Notes under the pieces: generated by a model
Databases searched by the model: none
What the model saw: the letters and a program-made list of their open reading frames with translations, nothing else
What the model was told of the DNA's origin: nothing
Program-made: the position numbers and the translations under genes
Origin: Lytechinus variegatus
Lineage: Eukaryota > Echinodermata > Echinoidea > Temnopleuroida > Toxopneustidae
Direction of reading: 5' to 3'
Assembly (NCBI RefSeq): GCF_018143015.1
Contig: NC_054746.1
Span: 44,114,701 to 44,178,700 of the forward strand
DNA length: 64,000 nt
Shown here: in pieces, positions 13,551 to 28,500 of the stretch
Numbering within the stretch: the first letter of the stretch is position 1
Layout: each line of letters opens with the position of its first letter

Positions 13551-16500
13551 GTGAAAAGAACTTATCAAATACCATCTGTTGAAAAAAGCTCGAGACTAGT
13601 ATAGCTGAAAATCATGTTACAATTCAGTATTTCAGAATTTTTTAAAATATTCTCTTGTTCATTTGAGTGTTTATACATGGCTATAACGATGATAATAATT
13701 ATGGTAAAAACAGTAACAATAACATTAACAATAACATTAACAAAAACAGTTAGAATTGCGTTTAACTCTTTGAAACTCTCGAAACAAATCAGTCAAAATG
13801 ACGAGTTAATTATAGGTCAGCTGTGTGCAACTGTTATTCTAATCACATTTGACTTTTTCTTCTCGTATTTTACTATAGAACAGAGTTATTTCCGACTAGG
13901 ATATTCGTCAGGAATGTGACTATACTTATCAGTAGCACACACCGGTATACGGATCTAGTCAATTTGACTGATTACTTCTGTGTTGGTTTTAATATTTGTT
14001 ATACACGCTCGCATTGGAAGAGTGTGGATTGGGGCTGGAGACCCACCAGATTTTTTGTCATATCAAATTTAAAGGACAAGTCCACTCCAACAAAAACTTG
14101 ATTTGAATAAAAGAGAAAAATTCAACAAGCACAACAGTGAAAATTTCATCAAAATCGGATGTAAAATAAGAAAGTTATGGCATTTTAAAGTTTCGCTTAT
14201 TTTCAACAAAATAGTTATATGAACGAGCCAGTTACATCCGAATGAGAGAGTTGATGACATCACTCACTCACTATTTCTTTTGTATTTTATTATATGAAAT
14301 ATGAAATATTTTGATTTTTCTCGTCCTTGTCATGTAAAATGAAGTTTCATTCCTCCCTAAACACGTGGAGTTCCATTATTTTAACATTTTGTGCTTCAGG
14401 CAAGGAGGTCCAAATTGTCAAATTCGTAAAAATTGAAATATTGTATAATTCAAACAATAAAAAACAAAAGAAATAGTGAGTGACGTCATCGACTCTCTCA
14501 TTTGGATGTAACTGGCTCGTTCATATAACTATTTTGTTGAAAATAAGCGAAACTTTGAAATGTCATAACTTTCTTATTTTACATATGATTTTGATGAAAT
14601 TTTCAGCATTGTGCTTTTCTGGTTTTTCTCTATTGATTCAAATCAACATTTTTCTGAGGTGGACTTGACCTTTAACTTCGACGTAATATTGATTAAAAAA
14701 AGTTTTGATTGCCTCCTCGCTTCGGTCCTCCGTCTTATTCTGTCTTGTCGCATCAATAAACTATTCGTGATAGCAATGTTCTAATATGCTAGCTTGATAT
14801 TGCTGAATGCAGTTATTAAAATTATATTTCATTTATCAATTTCATTTACTACAGAACTTGGACTTTGCAACGCTGCTTTACGGACCATATCAGGTAAAAA
14901 TGACTCCCATTATTGAATATCACTTTAATAAATCGTTTGAAACTTTACCACTTAACATATACAGGTACATGGACAAAAATGATTCCTAGAATTCCAAATA
15001 TGGGTACATTATAAAACTTCATCGATCATGATTATACCTTGTATGTAATTTGCTGACATGGGGTTTATATGTACCCTTCAGAGTGTGAATAGATATCGGT
15101 TAGACATGATTTATTCGTCTTCTTACAATCTTAGTTTTATTACAATTATCTAATAACAACTCATCAGGTGAAATTAAAATTAATTTCATTAATTCATTTT
15201 TCTAGTTGAAGATAAACTGAATGAAGGTAACGTTCCTGCCTTGCCTGACTGTTTAACAGAGAGACCAGCAGAATTAGCTGAACTGAGGTGTAAACTACGT
15301 AGAGTTGCTTCTTCAAATAAACCTAGTCGATGGGTGGTGGTGTATGGTATGGGAGGAATGGGTAAAACTGTCTTGGCTAATCAGGCTGTCAGAGATGATA
15401 AACTTGTAGAAGGTAAGTCGCAATTACTGTTAAAAAAGAAAAAAAATCACATTGCTGCATTACCTATTTTGCATACGCATCGTAACCGCTGGCATAATCC
15501 TTGCGTCACACCTATTGATCGGAGGGGGGGGGGGTCGATCTAGTGTTCCACCCCCCTCCCTGAGCAATAGGTTTGATGCAAGAATTTACGTCAGTGGCTT
15601 GGGGACACACCCCCCCCCTAAAAAAATAAATAAAATAATAATAAAAAAAGTAAAAAAATACTAAAATACTAAAATAAAATAAAATAAAATAAAAATAAAT
15701 GAATAATAATAATAATAATAGATAAATAAATAAATCACAATCGAAATATTATAGATCTCTGAATAGCTTGTCAGTATGTATATCACGAAATATGATTTAA
15801 GTATTTTAAAGGTCAAAACTTTTGTCACTAAAAGCTCGATTGTGATAGACAATATCGCGTTATGAATGATCCCCAGTGAAGATAGATTTCAATTTTTAAC
15901 TCAGCAATTATTTTACACCACAAGGAAAATGAAAATGAACAGTAATTTTTAGCAAAATTCTGATCTACACCGTTGAAAGATCACATATGTCTGTAATGGA
16001 AACCATTTCACAAAAAAATTGGTATAAAGTGTTGAAAATCACTATTTTTTAAATTCTTATTTCGAAAAATAGAGCATTTCTCGGACGGAATATTCTGGAT
16101 GTCTATGGGTACGGTGAAGGAGGAGACTAGTATTCCTGATCGTCTAGAGACATTGTGTCGAATCTTTGACAGTAATCTATCATCAGCTCCTTCTCCTCCA
16201 AAGACAACAGAACAATGGAAGAATCTCTTAACTAAACTCATCAGTCAACGATATCCAAGGTGAGAGGGAATACAGCCTGTAGATTTACCAATGACGAGCA
16301 GTAGAATAGCATCGAACTCATGGCCATTTTTTTTTCAAAATTAGCCGTAACTATTTTTTACTTGATAACAATAATGATGAGCACTTCTGTTCATCTTCCT
16401 TCTTTGTGGTAATTTGCGTTACAGGAAAAATCTCATCAAAACTATTTTTCAGGGACTGACGCCTTCTTTCGTATACGAATCTTCTATATGATTTTATTTT

Positions 16501-19500
16501 TTGGTAGCAACTTGTTTATGTTTGCATTTTTGTCGATTTTCATGAATGAATGAATGATGCAGTTTGCAACCGTATTTAAAACTACATGTTTTGTTGCAGG
16601 TCTCTTTTGGTCTTGGATGACATCTGGATTCCAAATGTGGTGGCAGCATTTGACGTCCGTAGCACTGTTCTTATTACTACACGAGATAGCGGTGTGATGA
16701 GTCGAGTGTCAGGCAAGTCATTATGAGCGTTTAACTTTGAAACGTCCTAAAAAGATTGTTTTAATGATAAACTAGTTGAAAGTTTCCAGGTATCCGTACA
16801 AAGACTAAATGTGTGGTATATGTTAATAGTTGTTATAAAAAATTGTGCCTGATTGTTCGCGAACATCATTACGAACACTGTATAAAGATATATTTTTATG
16901 ATTAAGAACAGTCACAAGATTGATACGTCGGAATATATAAATATATATATATAAATATATAAATATATAAACTTAAAAGGGCCAAGAAGTAACCACGTTC
17001 TCAAAATGTTACTCAAACTAATATATTTCATTTCAGTGATGGAATAAACTTTTATACGCGTTTGAACGATATTTTGATTAAGTCAATTTTTCACATTCTC
17101 GATAAAAAAGTAAAAAACATAGAAAACATGTTTTGTGACAAATCAACTCATGAGAAGTGAAAGCTTATAAGACCCAACGTTAACAAAATTATATAACTAA
17201 ACCAAAGAATATCATATGCACGACACACTTCAAGTACATAATGTGAATTAACGTGATGAATCTCGCGTGTTTCACACGATGGTCACTTATAAGCCGTTTG
17301 TAAAAGATTAAGGTGAGACACTAGAACGTTCCGTGTTTCGTTAGAAATATAGATTCTCCATACTTCCTAGGACAAGGTAATATCTCGGCTACCTTCTTAT
17401 CCCACAGGAGACAAAGAAGAGCTTAATCTGTCCCACGGTCTGTCTAAGGCTCAGTCTACCAAGGCTTTATCTGAATGGACGTGTATCCCACTAGACGATC
17501 TTCCTCCCGAAGCTGAGCTCATCCACGGTTTCAGCTGCGGATCACCTCTCGTCATCTCCATCGTAGGTGCTCTCCTCCGTGACTTCCCTGATCGATGGCA
17601 GTTCTATGTGGCTAAGATGGAAGCCAAGAAACTCAAGGATCTCTCCTCAGAATCCAGCTATGAATACAGTAGTGTCTATGATGCCATTGAAATGAGTGTG
17701 GAACAACTGACTAAAGCTCAAATCGACGTTTACTCTTGGTTTGCAGTATTTGATGAAGGTATCAGACTTTCGAGTCAGGTGAGTTATGATTTCACTGTGT
17801 TTAATGATGTTTAAAGTTAATAATTACTTTTTATTGAAAATTATAAAGCAAAGTATTAACGTTAATATCTTTCTTCTTTCTGAATATTTCATCATGATTT
17901 TTACAGTGATATTTTAAGAAACCCTGAATGTCACTTATAACACTCTTTAACGATTTCCCAGAACACTTTGACAACATTTAAAAGTATATCGTATGTAGCT
18001 TGTACAACGTGTTCATATTGTCCATTCAACGGAAAATTAAGAAAGGGAAACATTTAGGAATATAAGTTGCATTTTATTATAAATTGTATCAATAAAAAGT
18101 TATTAGTTCTTAAGTATGTTTCCGTTGAATATATAGTGGACCGATTCTTGGTGATTATCGAACTATTTTTTTTTCATGCAGGTCTTAGCGATGCTTGTTG
18201 AGTGTTCCAAAGAAGAAGTTGAAGATAGGATGAGAGGTATTACTCAGAGGTCTTTGGTGTCGACAGAATGGTCTACATATGATGAATGTCGAGTCTATTG
18301 GATTCATGACCTTCTTCATGATCATCTAGTAGCCAGAGGGGCTGCAAAGGACAAGGTAGGTGTCAACTTAGGGTAGGTGCTGATCCAGGGTCAGGGGCCT
18401 TACCCCCCCCCCCTTCAAACTGTCCTGACCCATTTTCTTTTTTTCTGGGGGGGCTACTCGACTCTTTGCGAGTAGCCCCCCCCCCATTCTATTGGATTCA
18501 TGACCTTCTTCATGATCATCTAGTAGCCAGAGGGGCTGCAAAGGACAAGGTAGGTGTCAACTTAGGGTAGGTGCTGATCCAGGGTCAGGGGCCTTTAACC
18601 CCCCCCCCTTTCAAACTGTCCTGACCCATTTTCTTTTTTTTTCTGGGGGGGGGGGCTACTCGACTCTTTGCAACCAAAATGGTCCTTATGTGTGGCGATA
18701 GCACCCATTTTTCGCTTTGTGTAAAATTATTTATTGGGGAAATTTCACTTTCTTTTCTCAGGAACAACATTTATAGAGATCAATTTTTTCCAACGAAACT
18801 TATGGAGAAGAAGTTTTTTTTTTTTTTAGGTTTGTAGATAAGTTCTTTTTGTTGTTATGATATCATAAATTCTTATCTGCTCTTGCTGATGGTATATGCA
18901 ATATTATTGATTAAAATAAATTAAACAAAATACCAAAAAAATCCCAAACAAATGGTGGCCGATTTACACTTTTATGATAAGAAATTTCACAATCTATCCA
19001 CTAATCTTTTGTCTCGGTCATACCGTCAAGGAAGTTTTTTTTTCGTGTAAACCGAGAAGGAGAAATATATTGAAGATTTTTGAGTGTGCTTCAACCGAGC
19101 ACAACTATTAGAGGCCATGTGATAATATGCAGTATAACGAAGTTTGATTATTTCTTTCTTTTACATCAGCCTCCGACTGTCTGCAATGAGTTTAAATGTC
19201 TGCTTACACTCTGTCGATTCAAATCATGTAGAAGAGATATTGTCCAGACCGCCTTACAACTCCCTCCTTCATGTACTGTTTACAGGCGAGCGCTTAGAGT
19301 AGCTCAGCAAACAAGAAATGGGTTTTTCATCAAAGAACGGTAAGAACCCTGACAAAATGTAATAGTTCATTCCCTATATGATTTAGAATGGCACTACAGA
19401 TTTTAGTTCAAGGCACTACCATCACTTGAACCATGCACAGGTTTTTGTCCGTAGCTGCCGCTCTCTATAAAATCCCGTCACACTAGAGGCGAAATGAACC

Positions 19501-22500
19501 GGAATGCCGTCGGAATGAAAATTCTTGGTACATTCCTAGATATTCGAAGCGCATTCTAAAAATTCTGACTGCATTCTGAGTGCATTCCAGACATTCGGGT
19601 CCATTCTTGTGACCGGCCCGAATGTTTTGCTCATGTTCAAAACTTTCGAAGTGCATTCGAAGTGGAGAAATATCGAACGACATTCGAAGTGCATTCTGAC
19701 TGCTCTCTGACTGCATTCTAAATATTCTTACGACATTCTAAGAGTATTCGAGGCATTGTGATCGCATTCTAGAGAAAACTGAATCGCATAAAACGCGGCC
19801 AGCTGCTGTTGTAACGTCATTTGGCAGTAGAAGTCACCCAGTCATGTCGCAAAAAAGGAAGACATTTTTGCAAAAGTAGTGAAAATTTCAAATTCCCTCC
19901 CGAATGTGGCACGAATTTTGGAAGTTCTTCATTCCGGCTGGTTCTGCTCGATTCCTGCTGATTCCGAATAAGTGTGACGGGGGTATTAAGGAGATGCCGT
20001 GGCCGAGTGGTCTGAGGCGCCTGACAAGACACATGAAAGTCTGGGGTTCGATCCTCGGCCACGCCCCTCATGCCCTTGAGCAAGGCATTTATTTTTTAAA
20101 GGAAAACGTCGAACAATTCTGCATCCATGTCCTACTTTTTTTCTTAGCCCCCCCCCCCCCTCTTATGGCCCCTGTATCATGAAATGTAAGATCCGTCGCT
20201 GCCTCACCTAACAAGAATATTACTGATCGTAGGAATAGTAGTATCTGTCAGTATATAGTATTCAATATTATCATTATTATTATCAAATATTAAGGAATCA
20301 ATATTATCACTCTCATTCTTGTGATCGTCATCATCATCACCTTCGTCGTCGTCAGCATCATCATAATCATCATCACCACCATCCCCATCACTACCACCAC
20401 AACCATCATCATCATCCCCATCACTACCACTATCATTATTATCCTCATCATCTTCGTTGTTGTCATCATCATCATCATTATCATCAACACCATTATTATC
20501 ATTGTTATCATTATCATTATAATTATTAGATAACAAAAATTGTCCTATAAATGAACGATTGAGTACTGACAAATAAATCAATGGCAGATTACTGTCAAGA
20601 ATGTAAAATAAACACTTTCATTCGAAATGTCAGAACATTTTTAATACTGACATTTCATAAACCATAAATAGGCATTCATCTTCTTTGACCGGGCACGTAT
20701 TGCTCCCTTTTAACACTTTGTTAGGACAAATGACCAACCCTTGATGACTTGTGTTAGACATGGGGCCACTGGTAAACCTGCAAAACGGGCCAAACTCCTA
20801 TCAGACGGAAAAGAAATCGTATCGGTTGGATATGAAGGAAGACTTCAGGTAAAAAACAACAACAAATAAATAAGCAATTCTAAAGCAAGGGGAAATGCTC
20901 ATGGTAAGAAAAATCCCATGTGAAATGGAAACTGATATAAAAGGAGGTTTCGACATAACCTTATAAATAAGACAAACACGTGTTTCACGTTGATCACTGC
21001 CAGTTCAGTATTGGGGTTTTAGCACCCCCTCCCCCCCTGCAAACAAATTAATGTATTCATAAATGATATGTTCTTGTTATCGAATACATGAAACAATAGG
21101 ATAGATTGATGTTTAATTCCTCGAGATTAAAAAAAATGTTACAACTTTTTTTTTTAAACGCCCTCACGAAAGATTGCCGACAGATATTCTGGTGCTGTTC
21201 GATTACTAACATCAGCTCATACTGACAGTATCGGTGACCTATCGGTTAGTCCTGATGGAACTCTCCTTGTGACATCATGCTCAGCTGATCGATGTATCAA
21301 GGTCTGGAATATCACAAAGGAATGCAGCCAGTCACAACGTCTTGTCAAGCAATTATGCCAGGATAGTTCCAGGATTACCTGTTGTGCTTTCGTTTCCGTC
21401 CGCAATGAATTGATGCTAGTATCAGCAGATGATTCAGGTTGCATCAAGGTATATCATTACTTTACTCATTCATTCATTCATTCATCCATTCATTCATCCA
21501 TTCACTCATTCATTCATTCAACCATCAAATGGATAAATAAACGATTCACAAAGTAAGAGCAAAAATACATAGATGGCTCGGAGACCCAGGAGAAGCAATG
21601 CTCATTAAAAGGGGTCGTCACCAGAATACATACAAATTCGGATTCGAATAGAACTTGAAACAGAAATATACATGTATATTATTTTTTTTAAAACGTTGCT
21701 TGCTTGATGGCATAAATAATTTTGAAGGTTCAAGTGAAACATATAATTAAGTTACTGCGAACTTCTCTTTTTTGTCTTTACAGATATATGATGGATGTTT
21801 TTCATTGAAGCACTCTGTGAAAGCACACACTCTGTCTATCATTTCTTGCAGTGCTTGTCACAGTGATGGAACTATTTTAACGTGTGCAAAGAAGGACGAC
21901 ACTGCGATGGTGCATTTCTAATTATTTTTTTTTCTTTTTAGTCAAAAAATATAAAAAAGCTAGGAACAATATTTTTTAACCCATTTGTTTTCATAAGACC
22001 GTATCATGATCAAAACGGTTCCATGTAGTATAGTAAAACACCGAACTTTTTGTTGTTGTTGTTTACTTTATGTTGCCATTGGATCATGATCTGGGGCTCG
22101 TAACACAAAGCTTAGCAATGATCGTAGAACATTTTTCTACGATTGATTGTATTGACTACAATGTACAATCAATCGTGAAAATCAAGTGTAAGATTAATCA
22201 CTAACCTTTGTGTTACGGGACCCGGGTTTTATGAAAAAAATCTTAATGGAACAACTCTTGAAAATCACAACTGTAACAAGGAAAAAATGTACTCGATTTA
22301 TGATAGGCTAAAGTATCGGAACTGAAGGTGCTGCCATTACAGGCGCGCCGGAACACTTTTAGTTTTGGGGGGGGGGCAAAATCCCGAAGGGGGCACAATA
22401 TTTTTGACAGCGTGAGTTACCGAAGCGATCGAGCGGGAGAGGGCGTGGGACCCCCCCCCCACACGGTAAGGACTTTGTGTAAAAATGGAGTTTAAAAGTT

Positions 22501-25500
22501 ACGTTTCTAAGAGAATTCAAAAATAAATTTCTTGAAAATTAAACATAGAATTCACTACGAAAGACTATACTCAGTGTTTATGAGAACCTATGAAATCTAC
22601 GCGCAAAACGATCGCTTAATTCGGAATGTGGTTTTCGTGTCTGATTACGTAAATTACGTAATGCGCTGATATTGACTCAAAATAAAAGAAATTACATTTT
22701 TCATGCAATATCCTTTCAGAAATATTTATTTATGTACATTCACATACACGGACGACGCGAGAGAGCACAATTATCATAAGTTTCAAGGAGTGTATTAAGC
22801 AGAAGAAGCGTAACAACAGAAACAAAATACATTCTAATGAATGTCTTTTAAAATTCAAAATGTCATACTGTTCTGACGTGGCAGACGACGATAAGCGCTT
22901 AAATCCCCATTCTATTTAAATCATTTCTGACCTCAGCATTGGAGAGAGTCCCTGATTATCCATGCATAGGCAAAACGTTTCATCATTTGTAACTGGAGGA
23001 AAAAGAAATATGACCTGCTTAATTATTGTCCAACAATTTAAAACTTTTCTGAAAATTTAAACTTTTCTCGATTTATGTGTTTCCTTTGGCATGTTTTGTA
23101 TGGCTGGGAAGCACTTTTGGATGACCCCTTCAAAATCTTCTTTTTCCTTTACATATTTTCTGGGGAAAATGTGACCATAACTAGGAAATGATGAATATCA
23201 AATTCCAGGAAATATTCATTTGTAAATAATCATGAACTAACAAACTACGGCAGTTCATAATGTACATTATGTAACATTATTTAGAAGAAAACAATTTCAT
23301 TCCAAGAGCGGATGTGGTTGACGGTACACCATGTGGAGTTTTCGAAAGAAAAAAAAAATGGTGGATAGAGGAAGAAGTGAAATTGAAAGGAGGAAGTAGA
23401 CAGTTGATAGTCGAGTAATTTTTTGTTCAAACGAGCGTAGTCCTGATAAAGAAAGTAAACCAGAAAAGGTTGAAGAAGAGGCTTGATTAGTTGATAGATG
23501 AGTACTTCTGCTCTGCACTCCATTCGCCGACTCAAGCTAGCATCTTCTCATTTATCCAATAAGCAACTACTCAATATCCTCTATAACTCTTTAAACTTTT
23601 CGGTTTTACAGCTATTTTCAGATTCCATATGTTGCTCGAGTAACTAGCGTTCACGCGCGTTGGTGATATCGGGTCCGGGGAGCGTTTCATGAAAGGACTT
23701 GTAGGACGTTTTATCCGACAAGTCCTGTTTTATCCGACAGTTACTATGGTAACACTGCTTCTCAACCAATCAGAATACAGGAAAGTTGTCAGATCTTACA
23801 ACTTGTCGGACGAAAATATTGATGAAACACCACTCCGGTCTGAGCGTTTCTGGGCGACCGCGCGTTTGTTAGCCGACACAGCCAGCATGCAAATTTTTTA
23901 GTCTGAAATGTATTCACTAATAGGCCCCCATTCCACAGAACGGAGACCATTGAAAGACCACTGAAAGACTTGAAATTGGTGAGGTCTTACAGCGGTTTTC
24001 AAGATCAATGAAATTTTCATCTCTTTGGAATGGCTCAGAAAGACCCCTCAAAGAACTCTGAAAGACTGATGGATATTTCTTGTCGTACTGGTCTTAGACT
24101 AGTCCTCTCGAATTCTTTCAATGGTCTTTCAGATATCTTTTATGCAAAAAGTGATCTTTCAGAATTCTTTCCATGGACTTTGCCTGGTCTTTCAATGGTC
24201 TTTCAATGATCTTTCAATAATCTCTCATGAGTCTTACAGTGATCTCCGCAAAAATCTTGAGAGACTGCCGAAAGATCAATGAAAGACTATGAAGACCTTT
24301 GAAAGTTCATCGAAAGACCGCTGAAAGACTGCTGAAAGACCACTGAAAGACAATTTTCCTGTAAGACCGTTGTAAGACTGTTTTGAACCGTTTCAAAAAG
24401 TTTTGGAGCCCATGAAGACCACGAAGACCACTGAAAGATTGGTCAGGACTCGTGTAAGACCTCAAAGACCATTGTAGGTTCTTTGAGAGACCTCTGAAAG
24501 ATCAACCAAAATTCATGGTCTTTCAAAGGTCTTCCAGCGGTCTTGTTCTCTGTGGAATGGGGGTTTAAAAGGTTAAACGTTATCACACTGTAATAAGATG
24601 GAAAGGGGCTTATCAAAGGTATGTTTCACAGAGGGACATGTTCGTCAAAAGACGCAATGCTTGTGTAATTGCCCCGTCAGGGGCGAAATTTTTTCATTTT
24701 TGACAAAGGAAATGACAATTCTTAGGCAGAAAAGTGCCTTCATCGTTACTTTTGTCCTTAAATAATATATTTTTTTCTTCTTTTAGGGGGGCACATGGGG
24801 GGGCAAAATTTCGTTTTGCCCCCCCCAAAAAAAAATTTCTTTGGGGGCAAGTGCCCCCCCTGCCCCCCCGCTTCCGGCGCCCTTGTTCCATTATATTGTA
24901 AAGTAAGTTTTATACAATTCGGCATTTTTTTACTTTGAAATGTAGGGTCGTCTGTAAACGTCAAGTTGATGAACTTTTTTTATTCCCTTTCTGTCAAACG
25001 TTTAGCTGTAACTAATTTACGTTACGATTTTTTTTTCAATTCTTTTAGTGAAATTGAGATAAATTTGTATAAAGAATATGATTAACGAAACATCTATTTT
25101 ATACCAGTTCAGGTTCATTGTAAAATTATGAATACATTTTATCTCTCTGATTTGATTGATCTAAAATCCTGCGTTATTTTCACAATCTGCAGGTATTTTC
25201 TGCATCAACGGGAGAAAGAAAATGCGAGATAACACATTCAGACGATGTTCTCGATGCGGATTATTTAAGTAATGGTTTGATCGTGACAACAACAGGTTTT
25301 GACGTTCAGTTATCTAACAGCAATGGACGTCGACTTTGTGTATGGTCTGGTCATACCGAGCATGAGTTCTTTGATAAACTTAGTTGTTGTTCAGGATCAG
25401 AAGGTCAATTCATAGCAGTTACCGGCCGAGGAGGAACAATCACGGTAAAGAATGAAGATTGGTAAAAATGTTTAAAGTTACCTTTGTCAGATTTAAATCT

Positions 25501-28500
25501 TTTGTGGACATTTTCAAGGTAAGTAAGCTCCCAAAAGGAGGCGAAATAGCCCACGAATTCAATAGATATTTTAACTCTATACATTCACATTATGACGGTT
25601 TTAAAATATATTATAATTACATCACTGTCAATTCAATTTTTGATTGTTCATACGTACAGATCGCCAATATTTTAATTGCAAATAAAAAGCAATGTCCAAA
25701 GTCATGATGTAATACCTCGTAGGGTAAACGCTTAACTGAGTTTCTGTGTCTCTTTGCCCATATTTAGATTATATTTTCGTCCGCCCCCACCTCTCTCTAT
25801 ATATGCATGATATGTATGACCTAACAAAAGTGATTTTTCTCTGTTTTCAATACTGAAAATTAACAATTTTCCAAAATGACCACGACTGATGAAGTGAAGT
25901 AAGAATAGAGAAAACGGAGGGGGACTGGATGGACATATTAAAAGATGGATAATTTGCCTTCAAAAACTTGTATTCGTTCTCTTTCAAATTCCCTTTTCCC
26001 AGATTCTACGATTGGGAATGACGTTCCCAATATCACGGAATCTGTCGTTATTCTGCCGGTTTAGGACAGGAGGAGTCCACCGTGGTATCAATCATGCTTC
26101 CATTTCAACAATAAAAGGAGGGAAAGGAAGTAAAGAATCGATATTCGTAACAACCACGCTAGAATGTGGACTAACACCGGTAATGCTCGATCCTTTTCTC
26201 AACTCACGTTATGTTTTAGTACTAGAATGTGGACTTACATACTCGCTCTTTTTCTCAACTAACGTCATGTTGTTATGTGTTAGTAGTGCAATATTAGCGA
26301 AGTCAATTATATCTGTTCAAGATCAGGTTTGATTTCCAACATGACACCATTATTTATTATCCCTTTGTTTATCATCCTTTTTAAACGGAAATAATTAACA
26401 TAGCGTGTTCTCTGTCACGTAGTTTTAGATAGGTTTATCTTCTACTTCTATTGAAAAGTACGCACAAGAAAGCAAAAATTAGTCATTACATTACTTTTCC
26501 ATCTTCAAGGAAGGAAAGGGAAAGTGAGGATAACAAAACCGAAAAAAGACTTAAATGGAATTGTACAGAGATAGGTCTGAAATAAAACAGCAGTTTTTTT
26601 TCTAATAGCCGCGGGGCCAATTCCAAGTAACACAGGTGTTATGTAGTATTCTTTATCAGATTTATCATAGATTTATTATGCAACAACGTATGATTGAAAA
26701 TTAAATAGAACAGTAAAATATGACACCATAATGATCCATAGTGTTCGCATCTTTGTCAAAATATCCTTCAGTCCGCAAATGTAAGCCAGTCGTCACAAGT
26801 TAATAAAAAATTATAGTTTTATTTATGTTTTTAGTTAATTTCCATTTATCAATCATTAACGATCTGATCAATATTCTTTTACGAACAGACTACCACTTTT
26901 CATTCCTACAGGTTTGGAAGATATCAAAACAGGATCCACCTGTTACTATGAATTACGCAATCTGGGATGCTTCCTTTGACCACAAAGGAGAGTTAAATTG
27001 CATCGTTGGTAGCGAAAGTCCTGAATCCAAACAGATAGTGGTAAGTATATTTTACCGCTTGGATCTACATTTTTTCCTTATGAATTTAGAAAAGGTCAGA
27101 CAGTTTTAATACATGTGCCAATGCGTATCCGTGTCGATTGACTAGCAGGTAATATCATTTTAAATGTATTAAAGTAAATTAATACTAGTAGATTAATACT
27201 GGTTGTTTATTATTATTACCATTACTGAATAGATATATGGTGATAATTAGCACATAAAACTTTATCTATATCACCCACACAGTCTCCCGCACCTCACAGA
27301 AATTACGCTTTAAGTTATATCTGCTTAATAATTTATATAAATGTTCAGATTATACGACGAATGTGTCAAATATCATGTACTATCTATAAACTAGATTTAA
27401 CTACTAGATTTAACTAGCCAAGGAAAATGTGTACTTGATTATTGTTTATTTATTTTGGATATAAGATGGTGAATTTCTCGGAGGAGAAAAACTGCTTCAA
27501 TTCTTGCACCAAAGTACTGAAGGTAGGAGAGAAAGTGGATATATATGCCATTGATATCAACCAAGCACCAGGACAGGTTGGTGTGGTAACAGATGAAGGC
27601 TTACAGGTACGGCAGATTTTTACGACTTTAATTTCATTTTTTTACGACTTATATTCAACAATCCGAATATTATCTGTCACTATCATTAATGCTGAATGTG
27701 CTATTAAAGAGTTTCATGTAGAAGTGTTAATTTAATTTAATTAAGACATTGCCTTCGATATAACGAGTGTTGTAGTGCCTTGAAGCTCGACATTTTCCTG
27801 GATGCGATGTAAGAATGCTTTGCCGTTGGCCTTTGGTGTCCATGCCGTAGCCCAGGGCATTTTCAAAAACCTTGGCCTGAGCCCTAGCCTTGGCATTGAT
27901 GGTTTGAACCTTGACTGCAACACTGGTTATGAAAGCATGTCTAGCATTTTTGACAGATGAAAAATGCTAACTTTGTGTTGCTGGACCATGTGTGTTTATT
28001 GCGTCTTATGTGTTAGTGATGATAGAGTGATGACAATGTAATGAGGACTTGTATTTTTTGTACTCTTTCTTTATTATTTATATTTAAGTGCGTTTCATTT
28101 ATTTATCAATGTCGCAGTCACCACAGTGACACCGATTTTAGACCGATCAAAGCTAATACGTTAATTGCAATGACATACTATTGATCGTGCCTTTTTGTGT
28201 GTGACTGTGACATATCAAACTATCGCAATTGTTAATAACAATCTTTGAATTCTTCAGGTTATAAATCTTCCGAAACCGGGGAAAAATCGTAGCAAATCGA
28301 CGAATGATTGTCAAGTCTTTGAGCCATCAGAAAACAAGATTTTACTTGCTCGGACTGTTGTTAGTAAGCGAGAACTTCTTACGGTCTCCACCGGATCAGG
28401 GATATGTATTGAGGTAAGATAGTTACTAAATATGATAACAATAATAGTCATATAACCGCTTGCTTAGTAGTTTAATAGAAGAGCATTTTTTTCTGAAGAC

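Noticed and set aside
18488..18556. A second, alternative copy of exon 7
   Set aside because: The copy has the donor but lacks the 5' half and an acceptor, so it cannot be spliced as an exon by itself.
20204..20581. Acidic D/N-rich 125-residue open frame
   Set aside because: By-product of an ATC/ATT triplet microsatellite; other frames are equally open.
27741..27923. Possible small gene or exon, minus strand
   Set aside because: The stretch is less AT-rich than its surroundings but shows no family resemblance and no paired splice sites. It is probably a repeat fragment in an intron.
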